A stretch of DNA of 64,000 nt from Ligula intestinalis (lineage: Eukaryota; Platyhelminthes; Cestoda; Diphyllobothriidea; Diphyllobothriidae), in assembly GCA_036362985.1 (NCBI GenBank), contig JAYGXS010000004.1, positions 2,179,068 to 2,243,067 of the forward strand. The letters run 5' to 3'. How positions within the stretch are numbered: the stretch's first letter is position 1; the number at the start of each line of letters is the position of its first letter. A program made the position numbers and the translations under genes. Shown one piece after another: positions 10,376 to 21,390 of this stretch. The notes beneath the pieces are model-generated. The model was not told the DNA's origin, ran no database searches, and worked only from the letters and a program-made list of their open reading frames with translations.

Positions 10376-11725
10376 ATGATCCCTAAGCCACAACTGAGAC
10401 GTAAATTAACCCGTAATACCAATCCTCCTAACGATAAACCCATCTTAAGCATGAAGAAACTTGATCTTGATGCTTTATACAACTTTAGTAAGTTTTATAA
10501 TCAATATGCTTGTCTGTTTACGGTCCTTGGTGCCATCTTTGATGGAAAGGTATCTACGCTCACTTCTCAGCACTGTGAGAAAACGAAGCCTTTCGTTAAT
10601 ATGGTGTCTACTGAGACCCGTGATCGGCAAAAAAGGAATTTTAAGTTTCTTTTGAAAAATGCTTCAAAAGATAAACAACCTATAGATGTTGCTGTTCAGT
10701 TTCTTTACTCTTGTGGCTTTAATTTTAAAGTTGCAGAAGCTAAAAGACTCTCATCCCGAAGTAAAAACCCGCCGATTCTCGTTAAACTTTTTTCGGCGAT
10801 AGCAGTAGACCTTATATTCTCTCAGCATGAGCGGTCAGCCAACTATTTAAAGGAAAATAAACTTTACGTATGCGGGGATGAAACGCAAATGGAGCGTCGG
10901 GTTTTACCCAAAGTAGCAAATGAGAACACTGGCTCCGGTTCAACAAAACCAAAAGTTGTCTCTGAGGCCGGCCCTCCCGCTCAGGTAAGCCCACATCCCT
11001 CTAGATCAATGTCAGTTTCACCTGATACTTCTCCCACTCACCTTATTCGTTATTCGAGTGAGATTGTAGCCTCATCAAGTCGTTCTCCTTCTAAGCCAAC
11101 CACGCCTGTGGTAGCTTTAAATTCCGATAAACCTATGAACGCCCCTAGTAAATCTACGTCAGTTTTCGAATTAGGCAATATGATTACTGATAACAACTCA
11201 GTATCCAACAAAGACCCAACCGCTCAAGCTAGCGCTTTTCCTCATCAACGTCCCCAAATAATTCAGCCAGCTAATAAAATTAACCGTTTTTCAAAGCCAG
11301 TCATGCAATTTTCGAAGGCCAATATTCCGTCAAATTATGATATAATGCCTAAAAATCCTATATTTGTGCCCCCTCCTGGTTTTCCCATGCCACACTTCAG
11401 CCGCCCTTTCTATGGAGCCCCCTCTAATATGCCTTTCTACAATATTCACCGTTCATTTGATAATAATTACTTGACAAACTGTAGACCAGGGCCAATTTGC
11501 TTTGCGCCTTTTGTTTCTCCCATGCCGTTTCCCTTTCCGCCACCAAGTTTTCTTGTTTTTATAAATACTGACAAGCGTAACCTGCATCTGAAGGATACGC
11601 TCAGTATAGTCTCACTCAATGCGAGATCAGTTGTTAATAAGATGACAGAACTTAAAACAGTAGCATTTGAGCTTGATCCAGATGTGCTCTGTGTCACCGA
11701 ATCTTGGACACACTCTTATAACTGA
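10376..11725 (+). CDS. ORF1-like protein fused to endonuclease start (element C)
   Basis: This frame of about 450 codons starts at the methionine of MIPKPQLRRK; upstream in-frame methionines exist from 10325. Residues 1-170 are basic and mixed helical. Residues about 170-380 are rich in serine, proline and asparagine and probably disordered. A Pro/Phe-rich segment follows (FVPPPGFPMPHF and PMPFPFPPPSF). The last 45 residues are the beginning of an endonuclease domain (LSIVSLNARSVVNKM, then DPDVLCVTESW). The frame breaks just after that tryptophan and continues one frame over from 11667. No zinc finger is seen. A single reading frame for ORF1 and endonuclease is unusual for CR1, where they are commonly separate, but a lost stop could produce it. 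Confidence 0.7.
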   Translation: MIPKPQLRRKLTRNTNPPNDKPILSMKKLDLDALYNFSKFYNQYACLFTVLGAIFDGKVSTLTSQHCEKTKPFVNMVSTETRDRQKRNFKFLLKNASKDKQPIDVAVQFLYSCGFNFKVAEAKRLSSRSKNPPILVKLFSAIAVDLIFSQHERSANYLKENKLYVCGDETQMERRVLPKVANENTGSGSTKPKVVSEAGPPAQVSPHPSRSMSVSPDTSPTHLIRYSSEIVASSSRSPSKPTTPVVALNSDKPMNAPSKSTSVFELGNMITDNNSVSNKDPTAQASAFPHQRPQIIQPANKINRFSKPVMQFSKANIPSNYDIMPKNPIFVPPPGFPMPHFSRPFYGAPSNMPFYNIHRSFDNNYLTNCRPGPICFAPFVSPMPFPFPPPSFLVFINTDKRNLHLKDTLSIVSLNARSVVNKMTELKTVAFELDPDVLCVTESWTHSYN

Positions 11726-12082
11726 CTCGACCCTCGCCATAGATAATTATAGTTTGTACAGACAAGACCACATTGAAAAGCGTGGCGGTGGTTGCCTTCC
11801 TTATATTAAATCATCCTTCGTACCTTTCCCGTTTCACTTGAGCATTCCGTCATTTTCTGGAAATGTTTGTCTTCTTTCAGTCATCCTGCCACACAATAAA
11901 AATGCGATAATTGGGTGTGCCTACAATCCTCCCAGTAACTCAAGTAATGTAATGCAGCTGTATGAAATGTTTGAAAAAGTTGCAGAGACTCAATTCCATG
12001 TCAGAATAATTATAGGTGATTTTAATCTGCCAGACATTGACTGGCATGCAAATACCTGTCCACCAAGATTTCAGAAATTCAG

Positions 12083-12658
12083 AAGGACAGTTGGCGAGCA
12101 TACGTATACTTTCGATAAATTCTCTTCGGGCCATTACATTTATATGGAGGGGGAAGGTACGGGGTGACAAGCCATCAATTAATTATCGTTCTAATCAACT
12201 TAGTCTTGGGAATGGGGGCTTGGGGTTTGGGTTGATAAAAAGGGGGAAGTGACAGGGTAATTAGGAGAGGGGGAGAAAGAACGCGTGGAAAATGCTGGCA
12301 GTTCTGCGGCCGTTGGCCATGCTAGGCTTGGGGCCTGAAGAAAGTTCTTCTGCGCGCACAACACCGGCTTTATCAGGCGAATGGCCGTGGCCTCCGCTGT
12401 TGCCAGCAGCCGTTGACCCAGGGACTTCGGGTAATCTGGTGAGACCTTGTAGATCACCTTAAAGGCTTCGTTCGGGTCAACACGGTGTCCAGAGTCCACC
12501 ATATGAGCAAGAGTGGAACTGTTGATGTTCTTGACTTCGCCTTTGTTAAGCCATGCTGGCAGATGCTCCCGTATCCTCTTGGATAAGCGCCGGCTCGTGC
12601 GACCTATGTAACCTGCTCCACAGGAACAAGTAAATGAGTAGATGCACATGGAAGTGGT
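12083..12658 (-). mobile_element. Penelope-like element fragment nested in element C
   Basis: Read on the minus strand, it opens inside the linker just before the GIY-YIG domain (QTTSMCIYSF). It contains the domain and its C-terminal tail, and ends in a 3' tail (about 12140-12083) with AATGGCCCGAAGAGAATTTA and GCTCGCCAAC. The same tail follows the related PLE at 58815-58870 on the plus strand and occurs on the minus strand at 57625-57560. This is a 5'-truncated PLE copy. The boundaries come from where the element C endonuclease motifs stop and restart. Confidence 0.85.
12200..12649 (-). CDS. GIY-YIG endonuclease domain of a Penelope-like element (partial)
   Basis: About 149 codons. The N-terminus reads MCIYSFTCSCGAGYIGRTSR followed by RLSKRIREHLPAWL, the PLE GIY-YIG endonuclease signature: cysteine pair C-S-C-G, Y-I-G-R-T, and the R-x-x-E-H helix. 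Downstream come INSSTLAHMVDSGH and VDPNEAFKVIYKV, a histidine-containing region typical of PLE C-termini, then a C-terminal LCAQKNFLQAPSLAWP shared with the copies at 57.6 and 58.6 kb. The reverse transcriptase is absent. In intact elements the domain cleaves target DNA for integration. The fragment is open for its full length, suggesting a young insertion relative to its host LINE. Confidence 0.9.
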   Translation of the reverse strand: MCIYSFTCSCGAGYIGRTSRRLSKRIREHLPAWLNKGEVKNINSSTLAHMVDSGHRVDPNEAFKVIYKVSPDYPKSLGQRLLATAEATAIRLIKPVLCAQKNFLQAPSLAWPTAAELPAFSTRSFSPSPNYPVTSPFLSTQTPSPHSQD

Positions 12659-12968
12659 CTGGTTGACACTATTAACTTTTCAAACATGTCACAACTGGTC
12701 AGTTCAGTTACCAGAAATGACAACATATTAGATTTAATTTTTACAAATGATGTCCACCCTCTTTTTATGAATTTTCATCGTGATATTTTTACAAGTGACC
12801 ACGCCTTAATTCACTGCTGTTTTCCAGTCTCTTTCTAAAAAGCCCGAGGTAAAATGCAATGACCTCAACTTTGGTAACGTGAACCATAAATTAATAAATG
12901 ATTTCGTAAGTACCCTAGATTGAAAGAGCATATTTTCAACTAACGATCCCTAATTCTTCCAGGAGCTA

Positions 12969-14948
12969 TTGCAAAACCTTACAGAAAATATTCAGGCTCT
13001 TATCCCAACCAAGATTTTGAAATCAAATTCAGCTTTTTCTACTGTGCCACATTTTCTCCAAAATAGACTTAAGAAATTACGAAAACAACTTAAGGATACG
13101 TCTTATAGCTCTTTATCAGTCCACTTAAGAATAGCGCAAATATTTGAATTAGCGCTTAAAATAAGGCTTGCACGAGATAGTCGTAGAGAGGCCATAGCAT
13201 TAAGCGATGCGAATTCTTCCAGATCAGTTGCTCAAGTCTTCCGTCTTCGGTCGTTGGCTAAGCTTCAGAAAGTCATTCCACCCTTACTCAATGGCAAAAA
13301 TCATTTTTGTAGAGAGAATTTGGAGAAAGCAGCATTGCTAAATTCCGTTTACACCAAGTTCTTCACCATCGAAACTAGCCCCACTCCTGTAATCCCCCTG
13401 CCGTGTGATTCAAATTTCAGTACCCTTTATTTCTCACCCGCTTGTATTCAAAAAGAAATAAGTCTTCTTACAAATTCACATTCGGTTGGAACTGATAACA
13501 TTCCAAACTCACTCATCAAACAAATAAGAGTTTTCCCACCCTTACTGAGTAAGTTATTTTCAGTGTTTCTTGAGAATGGCCTTTTCCCGGACTACTGGAA
13601 AACTTCTATTATAATTCCTGTTTTTACCTCTGGTTCCCGATCAGATATTCAAAATTATCGTGGTGTTCATAAAACGCCCTCTCTGGCTAATCCTCACAGT
13701 ATGGCTTTTTACCGGACCGATCTTGTGAAACATGCGAAATGTCTTTTCTAAATCTACTTACTTCTCTTCGTATTGATCACCTATCTGTAATAGTTATCTA
13801 TTTTGACCTTAGTAAAACATTTCATTAAGTTCCTCACAGGAGACTCCTAGCCAAACTAGAGGCTATAGGATTTCGTAGTCCTCTTACTGACTTCATCAGA
13901 TCTTATTTTTCAAATCGACAACAAAAGGTCTGAGTGGGATCCTCATACTCTACTCCTACCGCAATTTTGAGTGGTGTCCTTCAAGGTACCGTGCTTGGTG
14001 CTCTGCTCTTCTTGCTTTATATAAATAATATCTCCTTGAGTCTTAAACACTCCAAATCTTATATTTATGTGGATGATCTCAAGTGTGTTTACTCCTTCTC
14101 TAACTCTACGGCCGTGAGATACCTAGAACAAATTCATTCTGATCTGCACGCACTTTCGGCGTGGAGCTCAACATGGCACATAGAGTTCTCACCTTCTAAG
14201 TGCCGATACATGTGCTTTGGGCCTGAAAGGCTGCCACAACCTGTTATTTTTCAAGGTTACCCAATAACTGAATTTTCCAGTATCAAGGACCTAGGATTAG
14301 GCTACACGAAAAAATTAGACCTTTCTCCTCGCGCCGATAGAATTACAGCCAAAGCCGCACAGATTTGCGGCTTTATTTCTTATAATTTCTATCTTCCTGA
14401 AATGAAATTAAGACTTTATCGTATGTTCGTTCTCCCCATCTTAGAATACTGTTGGCCCTTTTTCGGTCTCATGAATGAAGGTAGCCGTTCAAAAATTGAA
14501 CAAATTCAAAAAAGTTCACACGAAAACTGTCGTATTGGACAGCTTCTAGTACTTCTTACTCAAATAGATGTCAGTTAACGAAACTAAGGTTGATTTGGGT
14601 CAGGAGATTAGAAGCAGCCTTTTGTCTCCTTTTTCGGCTTAATAATAGCACAAATATCCCCAGGACTTCTGTCATTACCCCCGTCAGCCGTCCCTACAAC
14701 CTAAGAAACTCGGCACTTGTTATACCCCTCCTGCATCTTCATCATGTAAACGCTCTTTGTTATTTGCTTCCAGATATAGCTTCCTTTGGAATAACGTGCC
14801 AATCGAAATAAGGTCGTTAACTAGACTGTCTGCTTTCAAACAGAGACCGCACATTTATCTTAACACTGACTCTATTAACCTTCTATTCTCTTCATCTTTT
14901 CCGAGCAGCTTTCTCCATGACCCCGAGAAAGGACCATTGGGAATTTAG
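12969..14948 (+). pseudogene. reverse transcriptase domain of element C, frameshifted
   Basis: Motifs in order: LTNSHSVGTDNIPNSLIKQI (about 13463-13520), DYWKTSIIIPVFTSGS and IQNYRGV (about 13590-13665), then a frame break. IYFDLSKTFH near 13797 supplies the first catalytic aspartate. AILSGVLQGTVLGALLFLLY (about 13961-14020) and the catalytic box YIYVDDLKCVY (about 14058-14090) follow. The CR1-type C-terminus continues with IKDLGLGYTKK, LYRMFVLPILEYCWPFF and, after another break at 14578, WVRRLEAAFCLLFRLNN and SRPYNLRNS. All catalytic boxes are recognisable but spread over at least three frames, so it is a pseudogene. Confidence 0.85.
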
Positions 14949-14950
14949 AA

Positions 14951-17283
14951 GATTCGCTTGCAACTATTCTCTCTGCCTCGTGTCCCCCGAGAACCTAGAT
15001 GTTTCCGTTAACCACCGCTGAATCAGTCGAAGCCACGCGGATGTAATTAGTCTAAAATGCTGCGGTTTCGTTGACTACTAACCTTCATCAGACCACCCAC
15101 ACCTATTTCTGCTCTACTATTATGTTCCTTCTACTATCTTTCTAAGCAGTTTTTTCTCTTACATACTTTTTGAACATAGAGGCCTCTTGAACACTGTCTC
15201 CATTTTCACTGTAAGAGTTTTTTAACTGCCATAAGTTTTAGTTTTTTAGTTCACAATTACTTGCACAAAATTGCTAAATGTTGCCTCAAAAGGACAATTT
15301 CTGCTGAAATTATTACGAATTTTTACATCTATTTGCAGATATTGTCAAATTCTTTTTCGAATTTTTATTTTTTCGAAATTAACTTTGTACAGATAGTGCC
15401 ATAACGGCGCTGAAATATAAATTTCAAAAATTAGGATAAGGGTATATAACAACGCAGTGATATAACGACTCAGCCTCGGCGTGAAATTCGGAGATGTGCA
15501 GACTTTTGTGGCGCAGAGGAATTTTTCACAAAATCGACACGTCTAAGAAGCGATTTCCAAACTTTGGAAATAATTCACAGCCGAGGAATTTTTCAGAGCG
15601 ACCGGATTGACATTTCCACGTAGATCGTTCCTAACTTTGGAAATATATAGTCAATTCTTGAATAATTTCCAAGAAGCGTGTCTTCTACTGTTAAACTTTG
15701 TAGTTCTGTAGTTAAAACTTTATCCGGATTGGCATGCATATCCACAGGAGCGCACAAGAGGTATGCGAAAATAAAAGATGATTATATTTTTAACCCTTCA
15801 GAATGCCCCCTTCGGCAAGCAGCCATATTTTATATTCGTAGCGGCTGAGCCATTATTTTGGGCTAGAAATAGTTCGCTCAGTTTTTTAGTTTTTACATCT
15901 TGGGCAGAAAACTGCAAGCAAACCGGAAATACGCAGTCTAGTATGCTTCGGTTTTCATCAATATTTCGTTGATATGTAACATTTTGTGTACCTGGAGTCT
16001 ATGGATATTTCCCCAACCTGACATCAAACGGTTAGCTGAATTGGCCTTTCTGCATTACTGTGTTTTTTCTAGTCCTTTACTCTCGAAGATAACATGTCCC
16101 AAAGACGAATGAGCGCGCGGTTTTATTATTTATGATGGCGCATCTTTGTCTAATTAGAATCTTGGTAAGGCTGGCTTATATGACAGCACGGCGGATTTTA
16201 TTTCCAGAAATTTCTATTTAGTGGTTGTCGCAAGGCGCCGAATGGAACCAGGACGCAAGAATGTTTACACAAGATTTGTGCATTTCGACGAACATGCTGT
16301 CCTTATTGGATCTCCTGTTTTTACACAGTCTCTGTTTCTCATCGTCGACGTCCGAAGAGAAGAAACGGCAATTTATAGGCAAAAAACCATAAAACTGCTG
16401 TTTAGCAGAATGATGGCTTGATATATTGGTGATTACCAATCTGAAGGTGCTCGAAATGCTCATAACATTGCTCGGCTTTGTTCGATTTCCGAACGATAAA
16501 ACAATCCTTTGAATCGAGCACGAAGTGACTGGGAGAAGAGGACGCACCCCTAACGTAGCGAATAATTTGGAGATCTACGAGTGTTGCCGATGCTTGTACT
16601 CGTCCCCATTAAGCCCATTATTTCAGCCTGGTAGTTTTGTGCGTTCATCTTTAGTCAAATGTGTCATCATTTTTTGCAGTAGACAAAAGCAATTATTGTT
16701 GTGAAACGCAGGTTGTGAACATTTACTTATGATTCCTGAAGCGATCTGTGCTTTTGGGTTGATGAATTAACACCTGAACTACAATTGGTCGCATACGATA
16801 GATTTTTAATAACTAACAGAACGGAGTGTATCTGAATTATCATGTCCCTAAATTATCTGAATTATCCACTAACGCTTCAAGAGTCTAATTATTCATTCAG
16901 CAGATCTACTGGAACCCACTTCTACTTACCAAACAAACTCGGTCTCTATGGTCATTAAGCCGTTTTCACAAAATTTTATTATCAACACACACCAAAAACC
17001 CGAACCTGTTGCCCACAATGCATTCGCCTGCACCAGGAGTTTTCTCGTTACCAGGACACATGTCAATTGTTTGGCATTCGACATACGCCCTCCAACGACT
17101 TCTAAGCAGCTTAGCTTTGACCAATGGAAACTCGCAGACGATTCACCCACGTTTTTTCTGCCAATTGCCTCCTAATCGAGTCCGCGTCTCGCGAATCGAC
17201 CAATCAGCACCCGAAAGTTGACTATGTGTGCCTATACACTGACGTACAATTGGATGACACTTTAGATTGGTCTATTACAGCAT
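14951..17283. other. Intergenic sequence, no supported gene
   Basis: Open frames are short and lack domains. Around 15500-15660 the phrase AACTTTGGAAATA recurs in a degenerate local repeat. No RNA gene or transposon is recognised. It lies between element C and the Kelch gene. Confidence 0.5.
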
Positions 17284-17290
17284 TATAAAT
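17284..17290 (+). promoter_or_regulatory. possible TATA box of the Kelch-like gene
   Basis: TATAAAT lies 58 bp upstream of the predicted start codon (17349) of the KLHL-type gene. The position suits a core promoter with a short 5'UTR, but AT-rich surroundings make chance occurrence possible. Confidence 0.3.
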
Positions 17291-17348
17291 ATCAGCTCCC
17301 GGGACATGTTTGCCAGTTTCTTGCTTTTTCTCTGATTTTTCGCTTGTA

Positions 17349-20300
17349 ATGGCTGCTGCACAAGCACAACTTTTTGAGGATGATTTTCCTCTTGTCCGAA
17401 GCTGCCCTCTCCTCAATGAACTGCGCCTTACCGAGGAGATTGAGGACCTCATCATAAACGTAGGCGCCATTGTTGTTGGCGCTCATTACACGTGGCTTTT
17501 TCTGTGTTTTAGGTAAAGGATAATGCGTGGGTCCACGCTCATCGGATCATACTGGCTGCTCGAATTCCTACCTTGCGGAGGACTCTTAGTGGTCCCCGCA
17601 GACAGGAGAATACTGTACTCAGTTGGCCTACAGTGACCCTAAGGTGACTTTCTCATTATGGTGCTTACTGTTTTTATACTTTTTAGCACCGCGTCAGCAT
17701 TACTGGAGTATGTTTATACGGGTCAAGCACGGATAACAGAAGCCAATGTTAGGGGCATTGTTGCCCTGGCAAAGATGGTTGATGTGGTCAAGTTAGCGGA
17801 TTGGGGAGTAACTTTCATGACGAACAGGTGAGTGTTTCCCCGATTAGTTCTGTCTAACTGTGTGCTCTCAAGTCTCAATTTGGACAACCTGGCAAATACC
17901 TGGGACTGTGCACAATCGCTGAAAATCGAGCCACTGATGGCAGCCTGTATCAACCTAATGAAGACACACTTTGAGGGGATCATTTGCAGTGATCTGTTTG
18001 TGCGTCTTCCAGCTAATACAATGCTGACGCTGCTGCGAGACGACAATCTGTCGGTTTCCTCTGAGGAGGCTGTATTTGCGGCAATCGCCTGCTGGGTGGG
18101 TCCTGGCTCAGAGGACCACAATGAGCGGCTCAAATTGCACGCACCAGTGATGCTGAAAGAGGTTCGATGGCTTCAGACGAGTATCCAATTCCGAAATCGC
18201 CTCATGGCGAGTCATGAAATATTCAATGAAAGTAGAGATTGCCTGTAAGTGTAAGTTGTTTAACCTTAAGGTTTTATGAAAGTCGGTTTTTGGGCCTAGT
18301 TGAACAGTGGATGCAGTTCGAAGCCGAAAACAAACCTCCCTGTCCCTTCAACCAAAACAGAAGATCGTCAATTCGGAAGCTCCTAGTCTTTGGAGAGGAT
18401 AAAAATGAGTACGGGCGGTGGTCTGTCCTCGGCTTTAATTCAGACCTTCAACAAGAGGAACGAATTGCCGATATGGAAGGTCATTGGTATGCGTCCTACA
18501 GTGTCATTGGCGGTGAGTTGCATAACAGTTATGTACACTCTTTTGCATGCTCTTTTCTTGAAAGTTGCATAGCTCATGCCTTTTGCGGCATTATCAATCA
18601 AGCTAAATACAAGTGTCACCAATTGGTGCATAGGATAGACATTGCGAGTTCATTCGCTTGTCTGCCTTGCACGCGGTTAATATTTTATGCCAAATATTCC
18701 GACAAGATTAACAATAATTTTGGAGTCAGCTGTCCTGCGGGAAATGTTTTTTTTTCGGGGCCACCGTCGATTCACCATATTCTTGTCCAGCAGTTAGTTG
18801 TGTCATTATTTGTGTTTCGAACGACGCGAGTTTGTATTTTTTATCAAGCGCATCTAGCGATTTTAGTTTCTACCCTTACACGTCATTCTCGGCTTGTTTT
18901 ATTTTGTCCTCTGTGATAGAGAGCATTTTTATGGTTGGAGGACAAAAACCTGGGTCATCGCGCGTCTTCGAGTTTCTGCCTAGAGAGCGGCACTGGCGTG
19001 AGAGGGCGCCGCTCGCCGCTAAACGTGATTCACACGCAGCCACAATCGTGCAGGCAGGCGGGGCAGGCGAGATGCTCCTGGGTGTTTTCGGTGGTTACGT
19101 CGACGGGGTCACCTCCCTTTCCACCTGTGAAGTGTACGATGTCAGTCAGGACAGGTAAGGACACACTTGTCGTGTGTGTGTGTGCGGCAATATCTTTTGC
19201 TTACTTTCCTTGGTGTGCAAAATGTCACTTTTATTCACACTGGCTCCTTCCTCACACACATACTTTCACCTCCAACAGATGGTACAAGCTGCCTGACATG
19301 CAAGAGAAGAGGATCGGACCAGCCGCCGCCTGTCTGCCTGACGATAGTCGGGTGTTTGTTTTTGGCGGTGGGAAGAAATACTCCTCCTGGCTTGCCTCAG
19401 TTGAGTTCTGCCAGCTGGGAGCAGATTGGCAGGAGAGGGCAACCACAGCTAGCAGCACGGACTTTTGGGAGACAGCTATGCCCATGAGGACGGCGCGTTG
19501 GGGGCTCGCAGCCACTCCCTTTCGCGGACGCATCCTAGTCGCTGGTGGTTACGATGGATCGGATTTAAACGTTGTGGAAATGTTCTTACTGCCAGATGCC
19601 AACAGTCCCCGCGGCCAGTGGACAGAGCTGGCCCCGATGAAGCAGCCTCGCTCTTGGTTCACCCTTCTCACCTCCGCGGATGCGGTGTTTGCTCTGGGTG
19701 TGTAGGGCGCCTGCTCCTCTGCCCTGCAGTGGTGCAAAATTAATTGCATTCTTGCTTTCTGTCTTTGAGTCTCATGCCATTCAGTGCCCGTAGGCCATTT
19801 TGTGTGGTGAACAGATTATGACAATCGCAGGTGACACCACTTACAGATACTTGGATATGACGTTCGAGGTTTTCTTTTTGTTTGCACACTGGCTTTTGAG
19901 TTCACAGTATGGTACCCGTTTGGAGTAATAGGGATTACCATGATAGTCAAAACTTCCAGTGGTAATTCATTTTTAATTGATTAATTGATGTTTTATTTTT
20001 TAGTTTACTGCTTTTTAAACTATCGTACTTTGTGTAGTTAGTGTGTGTTAGTTTTTTATGATAGTATTATGTACTATTGCCTGCTTTTGGTTACTATAGT
20101 GCCCCACCCTTGGTGATATCTATAATAGACTGTTACCAAAGGTACTTGGTTTGCTGTCCGCATTGTCGATCCTTTTTACCTCTTTCTTTTAATTTTTAAA
20201 TGCAGATCTTGAAAAAAAGCTTTTTTCCAAATTTGTAGGCAACGAAAGTGCACCGAGCAATACTGTGGAGGCTCTTATCCCACCTGACGGTGCAGCTGCC

Positions 20301-20393
20301 TATACGAACGACCTCACATCTTGGACCTGGTCCATCAAGAGCCCAATAGAAACTCTTGAGCGAATATGGGGAGCGGCGTTCTTGCGCATGTAA
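17349..20393 (+). CDS. Kelch-like (BTB-BACK-Kelch) protein, spliced
   Basis: Predicted exons: 17349-17459, 17513-17643, 17687-17827, 17873-18244, about 18300-18512, 18920-19154, 19279-19697 and 20239-20393, roughly 590 residues. Exons 1-3 encode a BTB domain (LTEEIEDLIIN, then HAHRIILAARIPTLRRTL and ALLEYVYTGQARITEANVRG). Exon 4 is the BACK domain (SSEEAVFAAIACWV). Exons 6-8 hold Kelch repeats (MLLGVFGGYVDG, RVFVFGGG, RILVAGGYDGSDLNVVEMF). KLHL proteins usually act as substrate adaptors of Cullin-3 ubiquitin ligases (family knowledge). Splice phases agree at every junction except exon 4/5: the obvious AG at 18298-18299 gives an immediate in-frame stop, while an AG at 18269-18270 keeps the frame but implies a 26-bp intron. 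The paralogue is not identified. The C-terminus is short, with fewer clear Kelch repeats than the usual six. Confidence 0.85.
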
Positions 20394-20426
20394 TCTTCAA
20401 TGCCTCTGATGCAACTTAAAACTACC

Positions 20427-20432
20427 AATAAA
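20427..20432 (+). promoter_or_regulatory. polyadenylation signal of the Kelch-like gene
   Basis: AATAAA lies 34 bp after the stop codon at 20391-20393. The same context (CTACCA then ATAAA) recurs in both downstream duplicates of the last exon, supporting it as part of the gene's 3' end. Confidence 0.55.
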
Positions 20433-20778
20433 TGACTTAAAGTAAAAACCTCTGCTTCGCCATCTTTAATTGGAAGTATCAGTGGGCTGTGCGGTTCAAA
20501 GCAAAAAAGCGGGGAACAAAGTAAGCATTTTTACATCTGTCTCGTGCCATACGATGCTCTTATCATATTTTAACAGTGAAAAGATCAAAGCGACCACCTG
20601 AGACACCGATTGCAAATACTTTAACGCATCGTTTGAGTTTTTTGCTGCTTGCACGGTTGCATTATACTTCAAAGTACTTAGCTTGCCGTTCATATTGGCA
20701 ATCCCTTATATTTTTTCTTTCTTTTCTAGCATATTTTGAACAGTAGATCGTCGTGAGAACATTTTAAAACATTTATAG

Positions 20779-20990
20779 GCAACGAGAGCGCATTGGAAAA
20801 TACTGTGGATGCTCTTATTCGACCTCATAGTGCAGCTGACTCTACTAACGACCGGCCATCTTCGACTTGGCTCTGGAAGACCCCAATAGAAACAGTTCGC
20901 TGAATTTTGGGAGCTGCAAACATTCACATGTAAACTTGAGTGTTTTTAGTGGTAACTTACAGTGCCTTCAAGCTACCATAAAATAACTTG
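20779..20990 (+). pseudogene. duplicate of the Kelch gene's last exon and 3'UTR (copy 2)
   Basis: After a conserved acceptor (TTTATAG then GCAACGA) the sequence parallels exon 8: GNESALENTVDALIRPHS, then a premature TGA at 20901-20903 where exon 8 continues to MET-stop. The 3'UTR including CAAGCTACCATAAAATAAC is also copied. The splice acceptor survives, so it could serve as an alternative terminal exon giving a shorter C-terminus, or be a decaying duplicate. Confidence 0.7.
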
Positions 20991-21239
20991 CAGTTAAACA
21001 CTTGCTTTGCCATTTTATTTGGAAGTGTTGAATGCGTGTGCAGTTCGCAACATTTTGAGAGGGGGACAACGAGTGTTGCTACATCATAGACCACGTATGC
21101 CAGCGTTCAGGCTGTCACCCGCACGAAATCGATATCTCCACAGAAACCCCAAGACCCCACACTCAGAAAGCTACCATCAGCAGGATGACAGTGTGGTGAC
21201 TGGCATTTCATTCACTTCTGTCCATTCAGGAAGCATGTT

Positions 21240-21390
21240 TGTCAAAAGGGGAACTGCAAGTATTCGCATGTACATTTCAGCGTTTTCAGTGCTACTTTGC
21301 AGTGCCTTCAAGCTACCAATAAATGACTTGCAATTGAATAGCTGTTTTACCATTCTTACTTTAAAGTGATTGAGGTGTGTGCAGTTCCCA
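21240..21390 (+). pseudogene. third, partial copy of the Kelch terminal exon/3'UTR
   Basis: The block GGAACTGCAAGTATTCGCATG is followed by GTGCCTTCAAGCTACCAATA and AATGACTTGCA, matching the tail of exon 8 and its 3'UTR and also copy 2. The coding half upstream is not recognisable. Together the three copies form a tandem array with spacing of about 450-540 bp. Confidence 0.6.

Larger units (their letters stand above)
11667..12836 (+). pseudogene. endonuclease domain of element C, split by a PLE insertion
   Basis: After a frameshift near 11720 the endonuclease continues with KRGGGCLPYIKSSF, then NAIIGCAYNPPSNSS, IIIGDFNLPDIDWH and CPPRFQKF. At about 12083 the sequence changes to minus-strand PLE. 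The domain resumes at about 12660 with GLVDTINFSNMSQLV, then NILDLIFTNDVHPLF and FTSDHALIHC, which supply the conserved L-D-L-I-F-T and S-D-H motifs in the order expected of the same family. Removing the insert leaves a contiguous domain. The original protein would nick target DNA for LINE integration; this copy is dead. Confidence 0.85.
10325..14950 (+). mobile_element. CR1-like non-LTR retrotransposon (element C), split by a PLE fragment
   Basis: The plus strand carries a long ORF1-like region fused in frame to the start of an endonuclease. The endonuclease is interrupted at about 12083-12658 by a minus-strand PLE and resumes afterwards. Reverse transcriptase motifs follow from 12969 to about 14810. 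Order and motifs are those of a CR1-related LINE, and the RT C-terminus resembles element B. Frameshift near 11720, stops and frame changes near 13660-13930 and after 14578 show this copy is inactive. Ends are approximate; no terminal repeat or target-site duplication was identified. Confidence 0.8.
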
